A stretch of DNA of 64,000 nucleotides from Oscillibacter sp. (GCA_003539495.1 DPPB01000012.1:62001-126000), one strand, 5' to 3'. Positions 16,244 through 25,284 are shown, numbered from the stretch's first letter. The notes: generated by a model from the sequence alone, not told the origin. Made by a program: numbers and translations.

Positions 16244-16762
16244 ATGGCGATAAAGAGAAGGTTTCCCATCCGTGTAGCAACGGTGTATTGCAGCGGCGGC
16301 TGTCGCGCTAAGCGCGATGAGAAAGGCATTATGCTCTGCCGGTATGGCTGCGTTGCCTGCGGAGCTTGCATGAACGCCTGCAGGTTCGGTGCTATTGGTA
16401 TGAACGAGTACGGCGTTGCGGAGGTGGACGAGGAAAAATGCATCGGATGCGGCGCCTGTGCTAAAGCCTGCCCTAAGAAGCTGATTCAAATTCGCCTGCA
16501 GGATAACAGCATCCTGCCCCTATGCTCTAACAGGGACAAGGGGTATGATCTGGCCACCAGGATCGGCGCACGTACCCAGTGCGACGTGAGCTGCATCGCC
16601 TGCGGCCTGTGCGTGCGCAGCTGCCCGGTCAATGCCATCCAAATCCAGGAGCAGCACGCGGTGATCGATCAAAACACCTGCCTCAACTGCGGCATGTGCG
16701 CCACCGTATGCCCCCGGCATGTGATCGTGGACAGGCGGGGCATCGTGGCAAATTGCAGGTAA
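16244..16762 (+). CDS. RnfB-like soluble polyferredoxin
   Basis: 172 aa. Four clusters of Cys in ferredoxin spacing are visible: CVACGACMNACR, CIGCGACAKACP, CIACGLCVRSCP and CLNCGMCATVCP, so it may bind up to four 4Fe-4S centres; a CSNRDKG stretch lies between the second and third. The order and linkers resemble the C-terminal part of RnfB, the electron-input subunit of the Rnf ion pump, but the N-terminal membrane helix and first Fe-S domain are absent and no rnfCDGEA genes are near. It is probably a soluble electron carrier or an adaptor for a flavin enzyme. The start at 16244 follows GGGAGAGG. A longer frame from 16160 starts inside the preceding terminator. Confidence 0.75.
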   Translation: MAIKRRFPIRVATVYCSGGCRAKRDEKGIMLCRYGCVACGACMNACRFGAIGMNEYGVAEVDEEKCIGCGACAKACPKKLIQIRLQDNSILPLCSNRDKGYDLATRIGARTQCDVSCIACGLCVRSCPVNAIQIQEQHAVIDQNTCLNCGMCATVCPRHVIVDRRGIVANCR

Positions 16763-16781
16763 AAATATATATCAGATGTAG

Positions 16782-16820
16782 ATCCGGCCTGAACACCCTG
16801 TGTTCAGGCCGGATTTGTTT
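16782..16820. terminator. Terminator between polyferredoxin and the unknown minus-strand gene
   Basis: 14-bp stem (16782-16795 with 16801-16814), followed on the plus strand by TTTGTTTT. It serves the polyferredoxin gene and possibly the convergent gene. Confidence 0.75.
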
Positions 16821-16826
16821 TAAGTA

Positions 16827-17486
16827 TTACTTTTTCGTCTCAGCATTTTCCAGGTCATAGACCAACACACGCCGGAGATTGGTACTTTGAAAGCATTTCA
16901 GGCCCACATAGTAGTCAAACAGGTCCAGAACCTCCCGCTTTGTGAAGTCGGGCATCATTTCCCGGAGGTGTTGGGCTTTTGGATCGACCTTAAAAACGTG
17001 CCCGGTTTCCAGTTCATAGGTGCAGGGAGTACCTAGGGTCTCGGCATAGCTGCCTATGCCCTCGGACCACATGTAACTGGCGATCTTACGCTGAATGCGG
17101 CCATCCTTCAGAATTTTGAAGTAGCCGCCGGGGCCGTCAGAGGCAAACACATAGCTGGTAACGCCGGGAAATTTCCGCTGCAGGTTGAGAAACAAGTCCG
17201 AGCGGCGGTGATTGGTGAAAACGAAGCTGCCCAGTCCATTGACCTCCAGGATCATGCAGCGACCGGCTTTCAGCTGTTTTTTGCAGCGGTAGGGGGCCAG
17301 GGGGGCCGCATATTCTTTCCGCAGAGTGCAGTAATAGGTCTGATCGCTGTAATAGCCAGGCACACAAATCTGCTTCTCAGCAGGAAAAAGCGGCAGCAGC
17401 GGCAGATACATAACGTGAAAATTGCCGCTGAACAGGCCGGGCAGGTCGCTGGCCGTGCGCCAAAAAACGCGAAACAGGGAGGACAT
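16827..17486 (-). CDS. Unknown protein co-transcribed with rpoD
   Basis: 219 aa, no signal peptide or membrane segment, slightly basic, rich in Tyr and Phe. I do not recognise a family. Notable stretches are a C-rich region near residues 65-85 (YRCKKQLKAGRC), GYFKILKDGRIQRK near 130, and a C-terminal helix-rich part (about 180-215). Its ATG lies one base after the rpoD stop (TGATATG), so it is the third gene of a dnaG-rpoD-X operon. Such tight linkage suggests co-expression, not a known function. In other Firmicutes this slot often holds trmK, which in this window lies at 41.4 kb. Confidence 0.7.
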   Translation of the reverse strand: MSSLFRVFWRTASDLPGLFSGNFHVMYLPLLPLFPAEKQICVPGYYSDQTYYCTLRKEYAAPLAPYRCKKQLKAGRCMILEVNGLGSFVFTNHRRSDLFLNLQRKFPGVTSYVFASDGPGGYFKILKDGRIQRKIASYMWSEGIGSYAETLGTPCTYELETGHVFKVDPKAQHLREMMPDFTKREVLDLFDYYVGLKCFQSTNLRRVLVYDLENAETKK

Positions 17487-17487
17487 A

Positions 17488-18915
17488 TCAGTTCAGGAAG
17501 TCCTTCAGCTTCTTGCTGCGGGAGGGGTGGCGGAGCTTGCGCAGGGCCTTGGCCTCGATCTGGCGGATGCGCTCACGGGTGACGTTAAATTCCTTGCCCA
17601 CTTCCTCCAGGGTACGGGTGCGGCCGTCCTCAATGCCGAAGCGGAGCTTCAGCACCTTCTCCTCTCGGGGAGTGAGGGTGCTGAGCACATCCACCAGCTG
17701 CTCCTTCAGCAGGGTGAAGCTTGCGGCCTCGGAAGGCTCGGACGCACCTTCATCAGGGATGAAGTCACCCAGATGGGAGTCCTCCTCCTCGCCGATGGGA
17801 GTCTCCAGAGACACTGGCTCCTGGGCGATCTTCAGAATCTCCCGGACCTTATCCACGGGCATATTCATCTGCGCGGCAATTTCCTCCGGGGAAGGATCAT
17901 GGCCCAGCTCCTGCAGCAGCTGGCGAGAGACACGGATGACCTTGTTGATGGTCTCCACCATGTGAACGGGGATGCGGATGGTACGGGCCTGATCGGCAAT
18001 GGCCCGGGTGATGGCCTGACGGATCCACCAGGTGGCATAGGTGGAGAACTTATAGCCCTTGGTGTAGTCAAACTTCTCCACGGCCTTGATGAGGCCCAGG
18101 TTGCCCTCCTGAATCAGATCCAAAAACAGCATGCCCCGGCCGGCGTAGCGCTTGGCGATGGAGACCACCAGGCGCAGATTGGCCTCGGCCAGCTTCTGCT
18201 TGGCCACATCGCCGTCCTTCACCAGCTTGCGAAGGTGGGCCAGGTCCTCCTCAGACAGGTTTTGGACCTCCTCGTCGGAAACCTCGATCTCGCCCACGGG
18301 ATCCTCGGCGTCCAGCACCTGCTCCACGGCTTGTCCGTTGGCCCGCTCCCAGGCCATAAGCGTGGCTTTGGCCTTGTTCCCCTCGGCGATGGCGGAGGCC
18401 AGCTCTACCTCACCCTCGGCTGAGAGCAGAGAGACCTTGCCGATCTCCTTGAGGTACATACGGACCGGATCGTCAATATTAAAGCTGTCTACCAAGGTGT
18501 TGGGGTCGACCAGCTCTTCCTCCTCGATCTCGGCAATCTCCTCCAGGGGAGGGTCAATCTCCGCATTGACATCCGGCAAAAATGCCTCGGTGGTTACTTC
18601 AATGGAAAGCTTCTCCAGGGAGTCATAAATCATATCCAGCTTATCGCTGTCCAGATCCATAGCATCAAGAACCTCGGACAGTTCGTTGCTTTCAAGCTTG
18701 CCATGGCGCTTGCCCTTGATGAAAAGCTCCTTCAGACGCTCATTATTCTGAATGAGCTGGGCAGCGGGCAGGGAAGCGATGGTTTTTTCGTCCAACTGTC
18801 CCTTATTGCTCTTGATAACTTCTTCTTCAATTTCGTGCTGCTGTGCATCGGCCTCCTTTAGGAGCGCGTCTGCCATTTCCTGCAATTCTTTTTCAGTGTA
18901 TTTTGTCTCGGTCAT
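17488..18915 (-). CDS. rpoD: Primary sigma factor RpoD (SigA)
   Basis: 475 aa, longer than Bacillus SigA (371) because of an acidic N-terminal part (region 1.1, about residues 1-140). Region 1.2 (DPVRMYLKEIG), region 2 with the -10 recognition helix (GYKFSTYATWWIRQAITRAI), region 3 and region 4.2 with the helix-turn-helix (VTRERIRQIEAKALRKLRHP) are all intact. It directs housekeeping transcription, consistent with the many TTGACA/TATAAT promoters in the window. Its start overlaps the dnaG stop by four bases. Confidence 0.97.
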   Translation of the reverse strand: MTETKYTEKELQEMADALLKEADAQQHEIEEEVIKSNKGQLDEKTIASLPAAQLIQNNERLKELFIKGKRHGKLESNELSEVLDAMDLDSDKLDMIYDSLEKLSIEVTTEAFLPDVNAEIDPPLEEIAEIEEEELVDPNTLVDSFNIDDPVRMYLKEIGKVSLLSAEGEVELASAIAEGNKAKATLMAWERANGQAVEQVLDAEDPVGEIEVSDEEVQNLSEEDLAHLRKLVKDGDVAKQKLAEANLRLVVSIAKRYAGRGMLFLDLIQEGNLGLIKAVEKFDYTKGYKFSTYATWWIRQAITRAIADQARTIRIPVHMVETINKVIRVSRQLLQELGHDPSPEEIAAQMNMPVDKVREILKIAQEPVSLETPIGEEEDSHLGDFIPDEGASEPSEAASFTLLKEQLVDVLSTLTPREEKVLKLRFGIEDGRTRTLEEVGKEFNVTRERIRQIEAKALRKLRHPSRSKKLKDFLN

Positions 18916-20693
18916 GGATTCTTTCCTCCGTATCCCTTTTTGAATTTGAATTTATCTTTTGCGGCCAGCAGCGGATCTATATTTTCCACGCCACTGCGCC
19001 GTGATGACTCCTCCCGGATGATGCGAATATAGTCCTCCAGTGCCTGTTTTGCCCCGGATACGGACTCCGGTTTCTGCAAAATATCCACAAAATGGCTCAT
19101 TTCCTCCGGCGACAGCTCTCCCGCCAAGGCATCCATGCTGTGCCTGCGTCCGGCAGCCCTGTCCGCCGACAGAAGGGCATATATTTTCCCCAATACCGGC
19201 GAGGAGAATTCCTCCGGCTGCAGGGAGATGCCATCCAGCAGATCGTCGTCCCTCATCATCAGGCGCAGGATGCCCTCCTCTGCCAGAGCGCTGCGGAGAT
19301 TGGCGTAACGAAGCTCTCGGCGCTCAGGCTGCAGGGTAGCCGACGGATTCAGCTCCCGGCGGATCTGGGCTTTTTTTTCTTTGTATCTGCGGCGCTTGCA
19401 GGCGCGCTCCACCTCGCTGCGCAGTGCCTCCGGCGTGAGGCCGGCGGTCTCCGCTGCCCGAACGGTGTAGACCTCCCGCTCCACGGCATTTTGCAGCGTG
19501 GAGAGGACCTGACTGATCTCACCGGCATAGGCAATGCGGTCATCGTCCTTAGTCAGGTCAAATTTGCCTGCCACCTGGGCCATGCGGAATTCAATGCCGT
19601 TTTCACTGCCGGAGAGCAGATTTTCAAAGGCCTGGGACCCCTGGAATTTGATGAAATCATCTGCATCCTGCTTTATGTACTGCCCATCCACCAGGCGGCG
19701 TGGCAGCTGCAGCACCCGGACATTGAACTCAGAATTCTTTAAGATATCCAGGGCCCGCTGCGTGGCCAGCTGTCCGGCGTTATCGTTATCGTAGCAGAGG
19801 ACGAGCTCCTTGGTATATCGGCTCAAAAGGCGGGTCTGCTCTACCGTCAGCGCTGTGCCCATGGACGCCACCGCGTTGTCAAATCCGGCCTGGTGTAGGG
19901 TGACCACGTCCAGATTGCCCTCGCAGAGGATGATATTGGGGCGCTTGGTCTTTTTGGCTAAATTTAACCCGTACAGCACCCGGCGCTTGCTGTAAACCGG
20001 GGTTTCACTGGTGTTCATGTATTTCGGCTCAGATTTATCGATGACGCGGCTGCCAAAGCCCACCACATCGCCCCGTACATCAACCACCGGTAGAATGAGA
20101 CGATTACGGAATTTATCATAGAAACCGCCCTTTTTATTTTCAACGATGAGACCGGCCTTCAAAAGCTCCTGCTTGGTGTATCCCTTGGCGGTCATAGCCC
20201 GCAGCAGATGATCCCAGCCATCCTGGGCGGCACCCATGCCGAACCGGGTGGCCACACCTCGGCGAATCTGCCGTCGGTCCAGATAGGCCTGCACCGCCGC
20301 GCCCTCCGGCTTTTGCAGGGTGTCGTAATAGTACCGGGCGGCGTCCCGGTTCAGATCCAGCAGGCGCCTGCGCAGCCGGTCTGCCCCATCCGATTCCCGG
20401 TCCTCCGGAACGGGGATATTAGCCCGTTTGGCCAAAAAACGCACCGCATCCGGGTAAGAGAGATTTTCGATCTCCATGATGAAACTGATGACACCGCCAC
20501 CCTTTTTGCAGCCGAAGCAGTGATAATACTGCCGATCCGGAAGCACATGAAAGGAGGGGGTCTTTTCGTTATGAAAGGGGCAGCAGCCCCAATAGCTCCC
20601 GCCTTTGGGCTGCAGGGACACATAGCTGCCTACCACGTCCAAAATATCATTTCGCGCGGCCAGCTCGTCCAAAAAGCTCTGGGGAAACGCCAT
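18912..20693 (-). CDS. dnaG: DNA primase DnaG
   Basis: 593 aa. Makes RNA primers at the replication fork. N-terminal zinc-binding domain with Cys38, His41, Cys59 and Cys62 (CPFHNEKTPS ... YHCFGC). A TOPRIM catalytic domain follows, with the motif EGNLDVV near residue 260 and the acidic patch ELVLCYDNDNAG near 310. The C-terminal DnaB-binding part is short. ATG preceded by AAAGGAGG. First gene of the dnaG-rpoD operon. Full length. Confidence 0.97.
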   Translation of the reverse strand: MAFPQSFLDELAARNDILDVVGSYVSLQPKGGSYWGCCPFHNEKTPSFHVLPDRQYYHCFGCKKGGGVISFIMEIENLSYPDAVRFLAKRANIPVPEDRESDGADRLRRRLLDLNRDAARYYYDTLQKPEGAAVQAYLDRRQIRRGVATRFGMGAAQDGWDHLLRAMTAKGYTKQELLKAGLIVENKKGGFYDKFRNRLILPVVDVRGDVVGFGSRVIDKSEPKYMNTSETPVYSKRRVLYGLNLAKKTKRPNIILCEGNLDVVTLHQAGFDNAVASMGTALTVEQTRLLSRYTKELVLCYDNDNAGQLATQRALDILKNSEFNVRVLQLPRRLVDGQYIKQDADDFIKFQGSQAFENLLSGSENGIEFRMAQVAGKFDLTKDDDRIAYAGEISQVLSTLQNAVEREVYTVRAAETAGLTPEALRSEVERACKRRRYKEKKAQIRRELNPSATLQPERRELRYANLRSALAEEGILRLMMRDDDLLDGISLQPEEFSSPVLGKIYALLSADRAAGRRHSMDALAGELSPEEMSHFVDILQKPESVSGAKQALEDYIRIIREESSRRSGVENIDPLLAAKDKFKFKKGYGGKNP

Positions 20694-20715
20694 AAACCAT
20701 CCTCCTTTCCCGGCT

Positions 20716-20735
20716 GTTGCACAGGCTTGTGCAAC
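20716..20735 (-). promoter_or_regulatory. Hairpin in the dnaG leader
   Basis: Perfect 8-bp inverted repeat GTTGCACA/TGTGCAAC with a 4-base loop, about 11 bases before the dnaG ribosome-binding site. No T run follows, so it is more likely a protein-binding site or mRNA-stabilising element than a terminator. No promoter was confidently assigned. Confidence 0.4.
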
Positions 20736-20787
20736 AAGAATCTAATATCTTATACGAGAAGAAAATGACTTTTCCTCTTTTTTTGAA

Positions 20788-20825
20788 AAAAATTTACCCC
20801 GCAGAATTACCTGCAGGGTAAATTT
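20788..20825 (-). terminator. Terminator of murC-proX
   Basis: Long A+T/G+C stem (AAATTTACCC with its complement, interrupted once) followed on the minus strand by TTTTTTT. It lies directly after the proX stop. Confidence 0.75.
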
Positions 20826-20832
20826 ATAGAAA

Positions 20833-21369
20833 TCACAAGTCCACGATTATCGGCGTGACGCCGATGTGCGGCAGGAAAATATGTAGCAAGTCTTTGGTCT
20901 TCAGCCGCAGGGAGCTGGTGTTCCGGCAGGGATGGCAGCCGAACCATTCTGCCTCGGCCACCCGCCGCTCCAGCGCCAGGGTGACACGGCGCTCTGTATC
21001 ATTCATAAGCCCCAACACCGAGGCAGAACCCGGCTGCACACCCAAAAGGGCCTGCAGGTCCTCACCGGTGGCAAAGCTAAGACGGGAGGAGCCGATGATT
21101 TTGGAAAAATCCGCCGTGCGGAAGGGCAAATCCTCCGGCATGGCCAGCAGATAGAAGGCGCTGCGATTCCGGGGCGTCAGGAGCAGATTCTTGCAGATAT
21201 GTACACCCAGTGCCTGGCTGATGCCGGCGCAGGCATCCATGTCGTAGGCCGGATCGTGGTCTACACGCTGATAGGAAATCTGCAGTGCGTCCAGCAGGTC
21301 ATAAACCCGCTGCTCCACAGGCTCCCGGGTCTCCTGGGGGCGGCCAATATAAACAGGTGAGAGGGTCAT
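20833..21369 (-). CDS. Prolyl-tRNA editing deacylase (ProX/PrdX family)
   Basis: 178 aa, a YbaK/INS-type editing domain. Free-standing members hydrolyse mischarged Ala-tRNA(Pro) in trans. The conserved Lys lies in HICKNLLL (about residues 57-64), followed by the family motif YLLAMPEDLPFRTADFSKI and the C-terminal GSASVLGLMND. The start is three bases after the murC stop, so the two genes are one transcript. The link to cell-wall synthesis is positional only. Exact substrate is not readable. Confidence 0.8.
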   Translation of the reverse strand: MTLSPVYIGRPQETREPVEQRVYDLLDALQISYQRVDHDPAYDMDACAGISQALGVHICKNLLLTPRNRSAFYLLAMPEDLPFRTADFSKIIGSSRLSFATGEDLQALLGVQPGSASVLGLMNDTERRVTLALERRVAEAEWFGCHPCRNTSSLRLKTKDLLHIFLPHIGVTPIIVDL

Positions 21370-21372
21370 TGG

Positions 21373-22761
21373 TCACTTCTCCTTTGCCAGCAGCTTTTCT
21401 CCCGCACGAAAAATATCTCCAGCGCCTACGGTGAGGATCAGATCCTCCGGCTGGGCAATTTGCGCCAGCGTGTCCGCCACCTGATCCAGGGTGGAGCAGT
21501 AGATGGCGCCGGGAATCTCAGCAGCCAGCTGGCTGGAGGAAATGCCGATGTCATTGGTCTCCCGAGCGGCGTATATCTCCGCCAGCACGGCGATATCCGC
21601 CAGCTTCAGCTCCCGGACAAAGTCCTCAAACAGCGCCTGTGTGCGGGTGTAGGTATGGGGCTGGAAGGCACAGATGATCCGCTTATAGGGCATGGAGCGG
21701 GCAGTGGTCAGCAGTGCGTGAAGCTCCCCGGGATGATGTGCGTAGTCATCGAACACATCGGCGCCGCGATAGGTGCCCTTGAACTCAAATCGGCGCCCGG
21801 CGCCGTGGAAGCTATGAAGGCCTTCCTCTACAGCCTTGCCGCCAATGCCCAGCACATAGGCGGCAGCGGCGGCGGCCAGAGCGTTGGAAATGTTGTGCTT
21901 ACCGGCCACAGCCAGGGCGACATGGGCATAGAATTTGCCGTGGATCATAACGTCAAATTCGCCGCAGCCGTCGTGGAAAGCCACATTTTCCGCCCTGCAA
22001 TCGGCGCCGTCATCTCGGACGGAAAAGGTGAACACCGGGTGAGTCAGACCCTTTACCGCCGCCATAGCGCCGCTGTCATCGGCATTGGCAATGACGAAGC
22101 CCCGCTGAGGCACCAAATCTGCAAAGGCATGGAAGGAGTGCTCCACGTCTGTCAGATCCTTGAAGAAATCCAAATGGTCCGCCTCTACGTTCAGGATCAC
22201 GGCCACTGTGGGGAAGAAGTTCAGAAATGAGTTGCAGTATTCACAGGACTCCAAAATAATAGTGTCGCCCTTGCCCACCCGGTAGCCCGAATGCAGCATG
22301 GGCAGCGTGCCGCCGATCATCACCGTGGGGTCGGCCTGCGCCGCCATGAAAATATGGGTGGACATGGAGGTGGTGGTGGTTTTACCATGGGTGCCGGAGA
22401 TGCATAGGGCGTTGCGGTATTGCTGCATAATCGCCCCCCACGCCTGGGCACGCTCATAGACGGGGATGCCTCGGGTCACCGCGCCGGAGATCTCCGGGTT
22501 ATCGTCGTGAATGGCAGCCGTGCGGATGACCAACTGCGCATTTTGCAGGTTATCTGCGGAATGGCCCACGGCAACGGGGATGCCCAGCGAACGAAGGTGC
22601 TTCACAGTATCGCTGTCCGACATATCCGATCCCTGCACGCAAAGGCCCATGCCATGCAGCACCTCGGCCAAAGGGCACATAGACACGCCGCCGATGCCGG
22701 ACAAGTGGACCCGGACACCGGGCTTGAGAAAGTTTTTGAAATCCACTGTGGGATGCATCAT
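21373..22761 (-). CDS. murC: UDP-N-acetylmuramate--L-alanine ligase
   Basis: 462 aa. First amino-acid addition in peptidoglycan precursor synthesis. N-terminal Rossmann motif HLSGIGGVSMCPLAEVL (about residues 18-35), P-loop SGTHGKTTTTSM (about 117-128), central motif NVEADHLDFF, and C-terminal DDYAHHPGE. The ATG at 22761 follows AGGAGGC. An in-frame extension back to 22914 covers the promoter and is rejected. It shares its promoter region with cca. Confidence 0.96.
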   Translation of the reverse strand: MMHPTVDFKNFLKPGVRVHLSGIGGVSMCPLAEVLHGMGLCVQGSDMSDSDTVKHLRSLGIPVAVGHSADNLQNAQLVIRTAAIHDDNPEISGAVTRGIPVYERAQAWGAIMQQYRNALCISGTHGKTTTTSMSTHIFMAAQADPTVMIGGTLPMLHSGYRVGKGDTIILESCEYCNSFLNFFPTVAVILNVEADHLDFFKDLTDVEHSFHAFADLVPQRGFVIANADDSGAMAAVKGLTHPVFTFSVRDDGADCRAENVAFHDGCGEFDVMIHGKFYAHVALAVAGKHNISNALAAAAAAYVLGIGGKAVEEGLHSFHGAGRRFEFKGTYRGADVFDDYAHHPGELHALLTTARSMPYKRIICAFQPHTYTRTQALFEDFVRELKLADIAVLAEIYAARETNDIGISSSQLAAEIPGAIYCSTLDQVADTLAQIAQPEDLILTVGAGDIFRAGEKLLAKEK

Positions 22762-22797
22762 ATCAAATTGCCTCCTAAAGACGGAATCGCTCTGAAA

Positions 22798-22826
22798 TTG
22801 CTTTTTTTCATAAAATATATTATAAT
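22798..22826 (+). promoter_or_regulatory. Promoter of cca
   Basis: TTGCTT (22798-22803), 17-bp spacer, TATAAT (22821-22826). The -10 overlaps the murC -10 on the other strand. Confidence 0.75.
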
Positions 22827-22847
22827 ACGAATCAAAGGGAAGTGCAA
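22819..22847 (-). promoter_or_regulatory. Promoter of murC
   Basis: Minus strand: TTGCAC (22842-22847), 17-bp spacer, TATAAT (22819-22824). Both -10 elements sit within eight bases. Confidence 0.75.
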
Positions 22848-22876
22848 CACCCAATGCCTGCGTCGGAGGATAGATT

Positions 22877-24184
22877 ATGAGCCGAGAACAAGCGCAAAGC
22901 ATCCTTAAAACCATCGAGGGCCGGGGTTATCGCGCCTATTTGGTGGGCGGCTGTGTCCGGGACCTGCTGCTGGGCCGCGAGCCTGAGGATTGGGACATTG
23001 CCTCCGCCGCCCGGCCCGAGAAGATCATGGAGATTTTCGGCGCGGCGGCTTTCCCAACGGGGCTGAAGCATGGCACTGTCACGGTGAAGGCCGCAGATGG
23101 AGCTTATGAGATCACGACCTTCCGCACGGACGGAAGCTATTCCGATGGCCGCCACCCGGATGCGGTAAAATTTGCTAAAACCATTGATGAAGACCTGGCC
23201 CGGCGAGACCTGACCATCAACGCCATGGCCCTGAACAGCGCCGGGAATATTGTGGATCCCTTTGATGGGGCAGGGGACCTGAAGCGCCGAGTGGTCCGTT
23301 GCGTGGGCGATGCCCGGGAGCGTTTCCGGGAGGATGCGCTGCGCATCCTGCGGGCTATGCGCTTTGCCTCGGTGTTGGGCTTTTCTGTGGAGGAAGCCAC
23401 AAGCCTGGCCATTCACAGCCAGGCAAAGCTATTAGAGCGGATTGCCGCCGAGCGCATCCTGGTGGAAATGAACAAGCTTCTGTGCGGTCAGCACTGCAAG
23501 GAAGTGCTGCTGGATTATTCGGATGTGCTGGGAATTTTTATTCCGGAGCTGCTGCCTTGCGTCGGCTTTTCACAGCAAAACGTTCATCATTGCTATGATA
23601 TTTATACGCACACGGCTTATGCCGTAGATGCCATCCGGCCGGAGCCGATCCTGCGCTGGACCATGCTGCTGCATGACATTGGAAAGGTAAATACCTTTAC
23701 AGTAGATTCCCGGGGCCAAGGTCATTTTTACGGGCACCCCATAGTCAGCGGCGATATGGCGGAGGATATCTGTGCCCGGCTTAGGATGCGAAAAAGGGAT
23801 CGGGAGGACATCGTGACCCTGATCCGCTGGCATGACAAGAATATCCCGTTAACAGAAAAGGGCATCGGCACAGCTATGCTTGCGCTGGGGGAGGAGAATT
23901 TCCGGCGTTTGCTGGAGGTGAAGCGAGCGGATAACCTGGCACAGGCACCGGAATACCGGTGGGTTGCGGAGAAGATCGACGCAGCGGAAAAGCTGTTGGA
24001 TGAGATGCTGCGGCGGGAGCCATGCCTGCAGCTAAAGGATCTGGCCGTCAACGGAAATGATCTGTTGGCTCTGGGCTACTCCGGGCGGGAGATCGGGCTG
24101 GCCCTGCAGCGGCTGCTGCAGAAGGTTGTCGCCGGGGAGATCGAGAATCGACGGGAGACCCTGCTTACGGCGCTGAGGCACTGA
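22877..24184 (+). CDS. cca: CCA-adding tRNA nucleotidyltransferase with HD domain
   Basis: 435 aa. Adds or repairs the 3' CCA of tRNAs. N-terminal class II nucleotidyltransferase head with LVGGCVRDLLLG (about residues 21-32) and the metal-binding DWDIA (about 37-41), the neck motif RRDLTINAMA (about 114-123) and ERxxxE-type segment ERIAAERILVEMN. A C-terminal HD domain (HDIGK near 277) is present as in many clostridial enzymes. The ribosome-binding site CGGAGGA precedes the ATG. It converges on ytvI with a 6-base gap and no terminator in between. Confidence 0.94.
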   Translation: MSREQAQSILKTIEGRGYRAYLVGGCVRDLLLGREPEDWDIASAARPEKIMEIFGAAAFPTGLKHGTVTVKAADGAYEITTFRTDGSYSDGRHPDAVKFAKTIDEDLARRDLTINAMALNSAGNIVDPFDGAGDLKRRVVRCVGDARERFREDALRILRAMRFASVLGFSVEEATSLAIHSQAKLLERIAAERILVEMNKLLCGQHCKEVLLDYSDVLGIFIPELLPCVGFSQQNVHHCYDIYTHTAYAVDAIRPEPILRWTMLLHDIGKVNTFTVDSRGQGHFYGHPIVSGDMAEDICARLRMRKRDREDIVTLIRWHDKNIPLTEKGIGTAMLALGEENFRRLLEVKRADNLAQAPEYRWVAEKIDAAEKLLDEMLRREPCLQLKDLAVNGNDLLALGYSGREIGLALQRLLQKVVAGEIENRRETLLTALRH

Positions 24185-24190
24185 GGGGGA

Positions 24191-25258
24191 TCATTTCCAC
24201 AGGTGCAGATAGCCTGCGTCCTGCAGCTGCTTGAGAAACAAAAGTGCAACGGGAAACAGGATCATACCCGTCACACCCATGGTACAAAAGCCGATATACA
24301 TGGCTATCAGCGCTGCCAAAGGCGGAAGATTGACCTGAGCTGCCATGACCTTAGGCTCCAAAAAGCTGCGCACCAGGGTAATAACGGCATAGATTGCGCC
24401 CAGGGCTATAGCCTTGGGCGTTTGCTGCAGCAGCAGGCACAGGGCGGCCCAGGGTAGGAGGAACGTACCTGTGCCGAACACAGGCAGAGCGTCGATAACA
24501 GCGATGATGGCAGCCAGCAGCAGGGCATAGGGCTGTCGGATGAGCAGTAATCCCAGCAGCAGCTCGACAAATGTAACGCTCAGCAGAATACACTGGGCTT
24601 TGAACCATTTGGCCAGGGTGGATAGGAGATTTTCTTTTACTCCGCCGGCCTGCCGCAGCTTTTGTGGTGGGAGTTGCCGACGCAGAAAGCCCATAATGCG
24701 TGGAAACTGCGCCGCTGTAAAGAAGATTGCCAGTACAGTAGTAGCGGTGAAAAGGAAGAAGGAAGGAAGCTCCATCACTGCCTCTGCAGCGGCGCTTACA
24801 CACCGGGCGGAGAATCGTGAGAACCAGGTCGTTAGCTGCTGGGAGCCATCTGACAGCGCACGCTCCAACCAGGATTGCAGGCTCTTGGGACAGGCGGCAC
24901 AGAACTGCTCCAGTCGTTGCCGGAGCGCCGCAAAATAAGTCGGCAGTTCCGCCAGATACTGCGGCAGCGCCTTGAAAAGTCGGACGGATTGCTGCAGCAG
25001 GTTCAGGCACAGCACCGTTAGTACTGCTAAAATCAGTGCAAGGAGAAGCAGAGCAAGTACGGACGATATAAACCCGCGCCGCAGGCGCAGCTTTTCACGG
25101 AGAAAGCACACGGAAGGTTCCATTAGATAGGCCAGACCCAAGGCGATGAGAAACGGCAGCAGCCACAGCAGCACATACCGCACGCCAATCCAGCACAGGA
25201 ACAGAACAATGCCCCAGTACAGAACAAACCCTATGAATTTTCGGCGTTTATCGGACAT
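24191..25258 (-). CDS. ytvI: Sporulation integral membrane protein YtvI (AI-2E/PerM family)
   Basis: 355 aa with about eight membrane segments, two at the N-terminus, a long extracytoplasmic stretch (about 90-150) and a C-terminal cluster with the family motif FGTGTFLLPWAALCLL. In Bacillus YtvI is a sigma-E-dependent membrane protein; the wider AI-2E family contains transporters of varied or unknown substrate. The ATG at 25258 follows GGAGG. A frame from 25282 has no such site. Assigned to the YtvI subgroup by length and by the many sporulation genes around it, so moderate for function. Confidence 0.75.
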   Translation of the reverse strand: MSDKRRKFIGFVLYWGIVLFLCWIGVRYVLLWLLPFLIALGLAYLMEPSVCFLREKLRLRRGFISSVLALLLLALILAVLTVLCLNLLQQSVRLFKALPQYLAELPTYFAALRQRLEQFCAACPKSLQSWLERALSDGSQQLTTWFSRFSARCVSAAAEAVMELPSFFLFTATTVLAIFFTAAQFPRIMGFLRRQLPPQKLRQAGGVKENLLSTLAKWFKAQCILLSVTFVELLLGLLLIRQPYALLLAAIIAVIDALPVFGTGTFLLPWAALCLLLQQTPKAIALGAIYAVITLVRSFLEPKVMAAQVNLPPLAALIAMYIGFCTMGVTGMILFPVALLFLKQLQDAGYLHLWK

Positions 25259-25284
25259 AATGGCCTCCGTTTTCGCAATCACGC

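Noticed and set aside
17422..18423. 333-aa plus-strand frame opposite rpoD
   Set aside because: Antisense shadow; rpoD motifs are complete on the minus strand.
24184..24191. Possible overlap or frameshift between convergent cca and ytvI
   Set aside because: Both genes end with normal family C-termini; they are simply very close.
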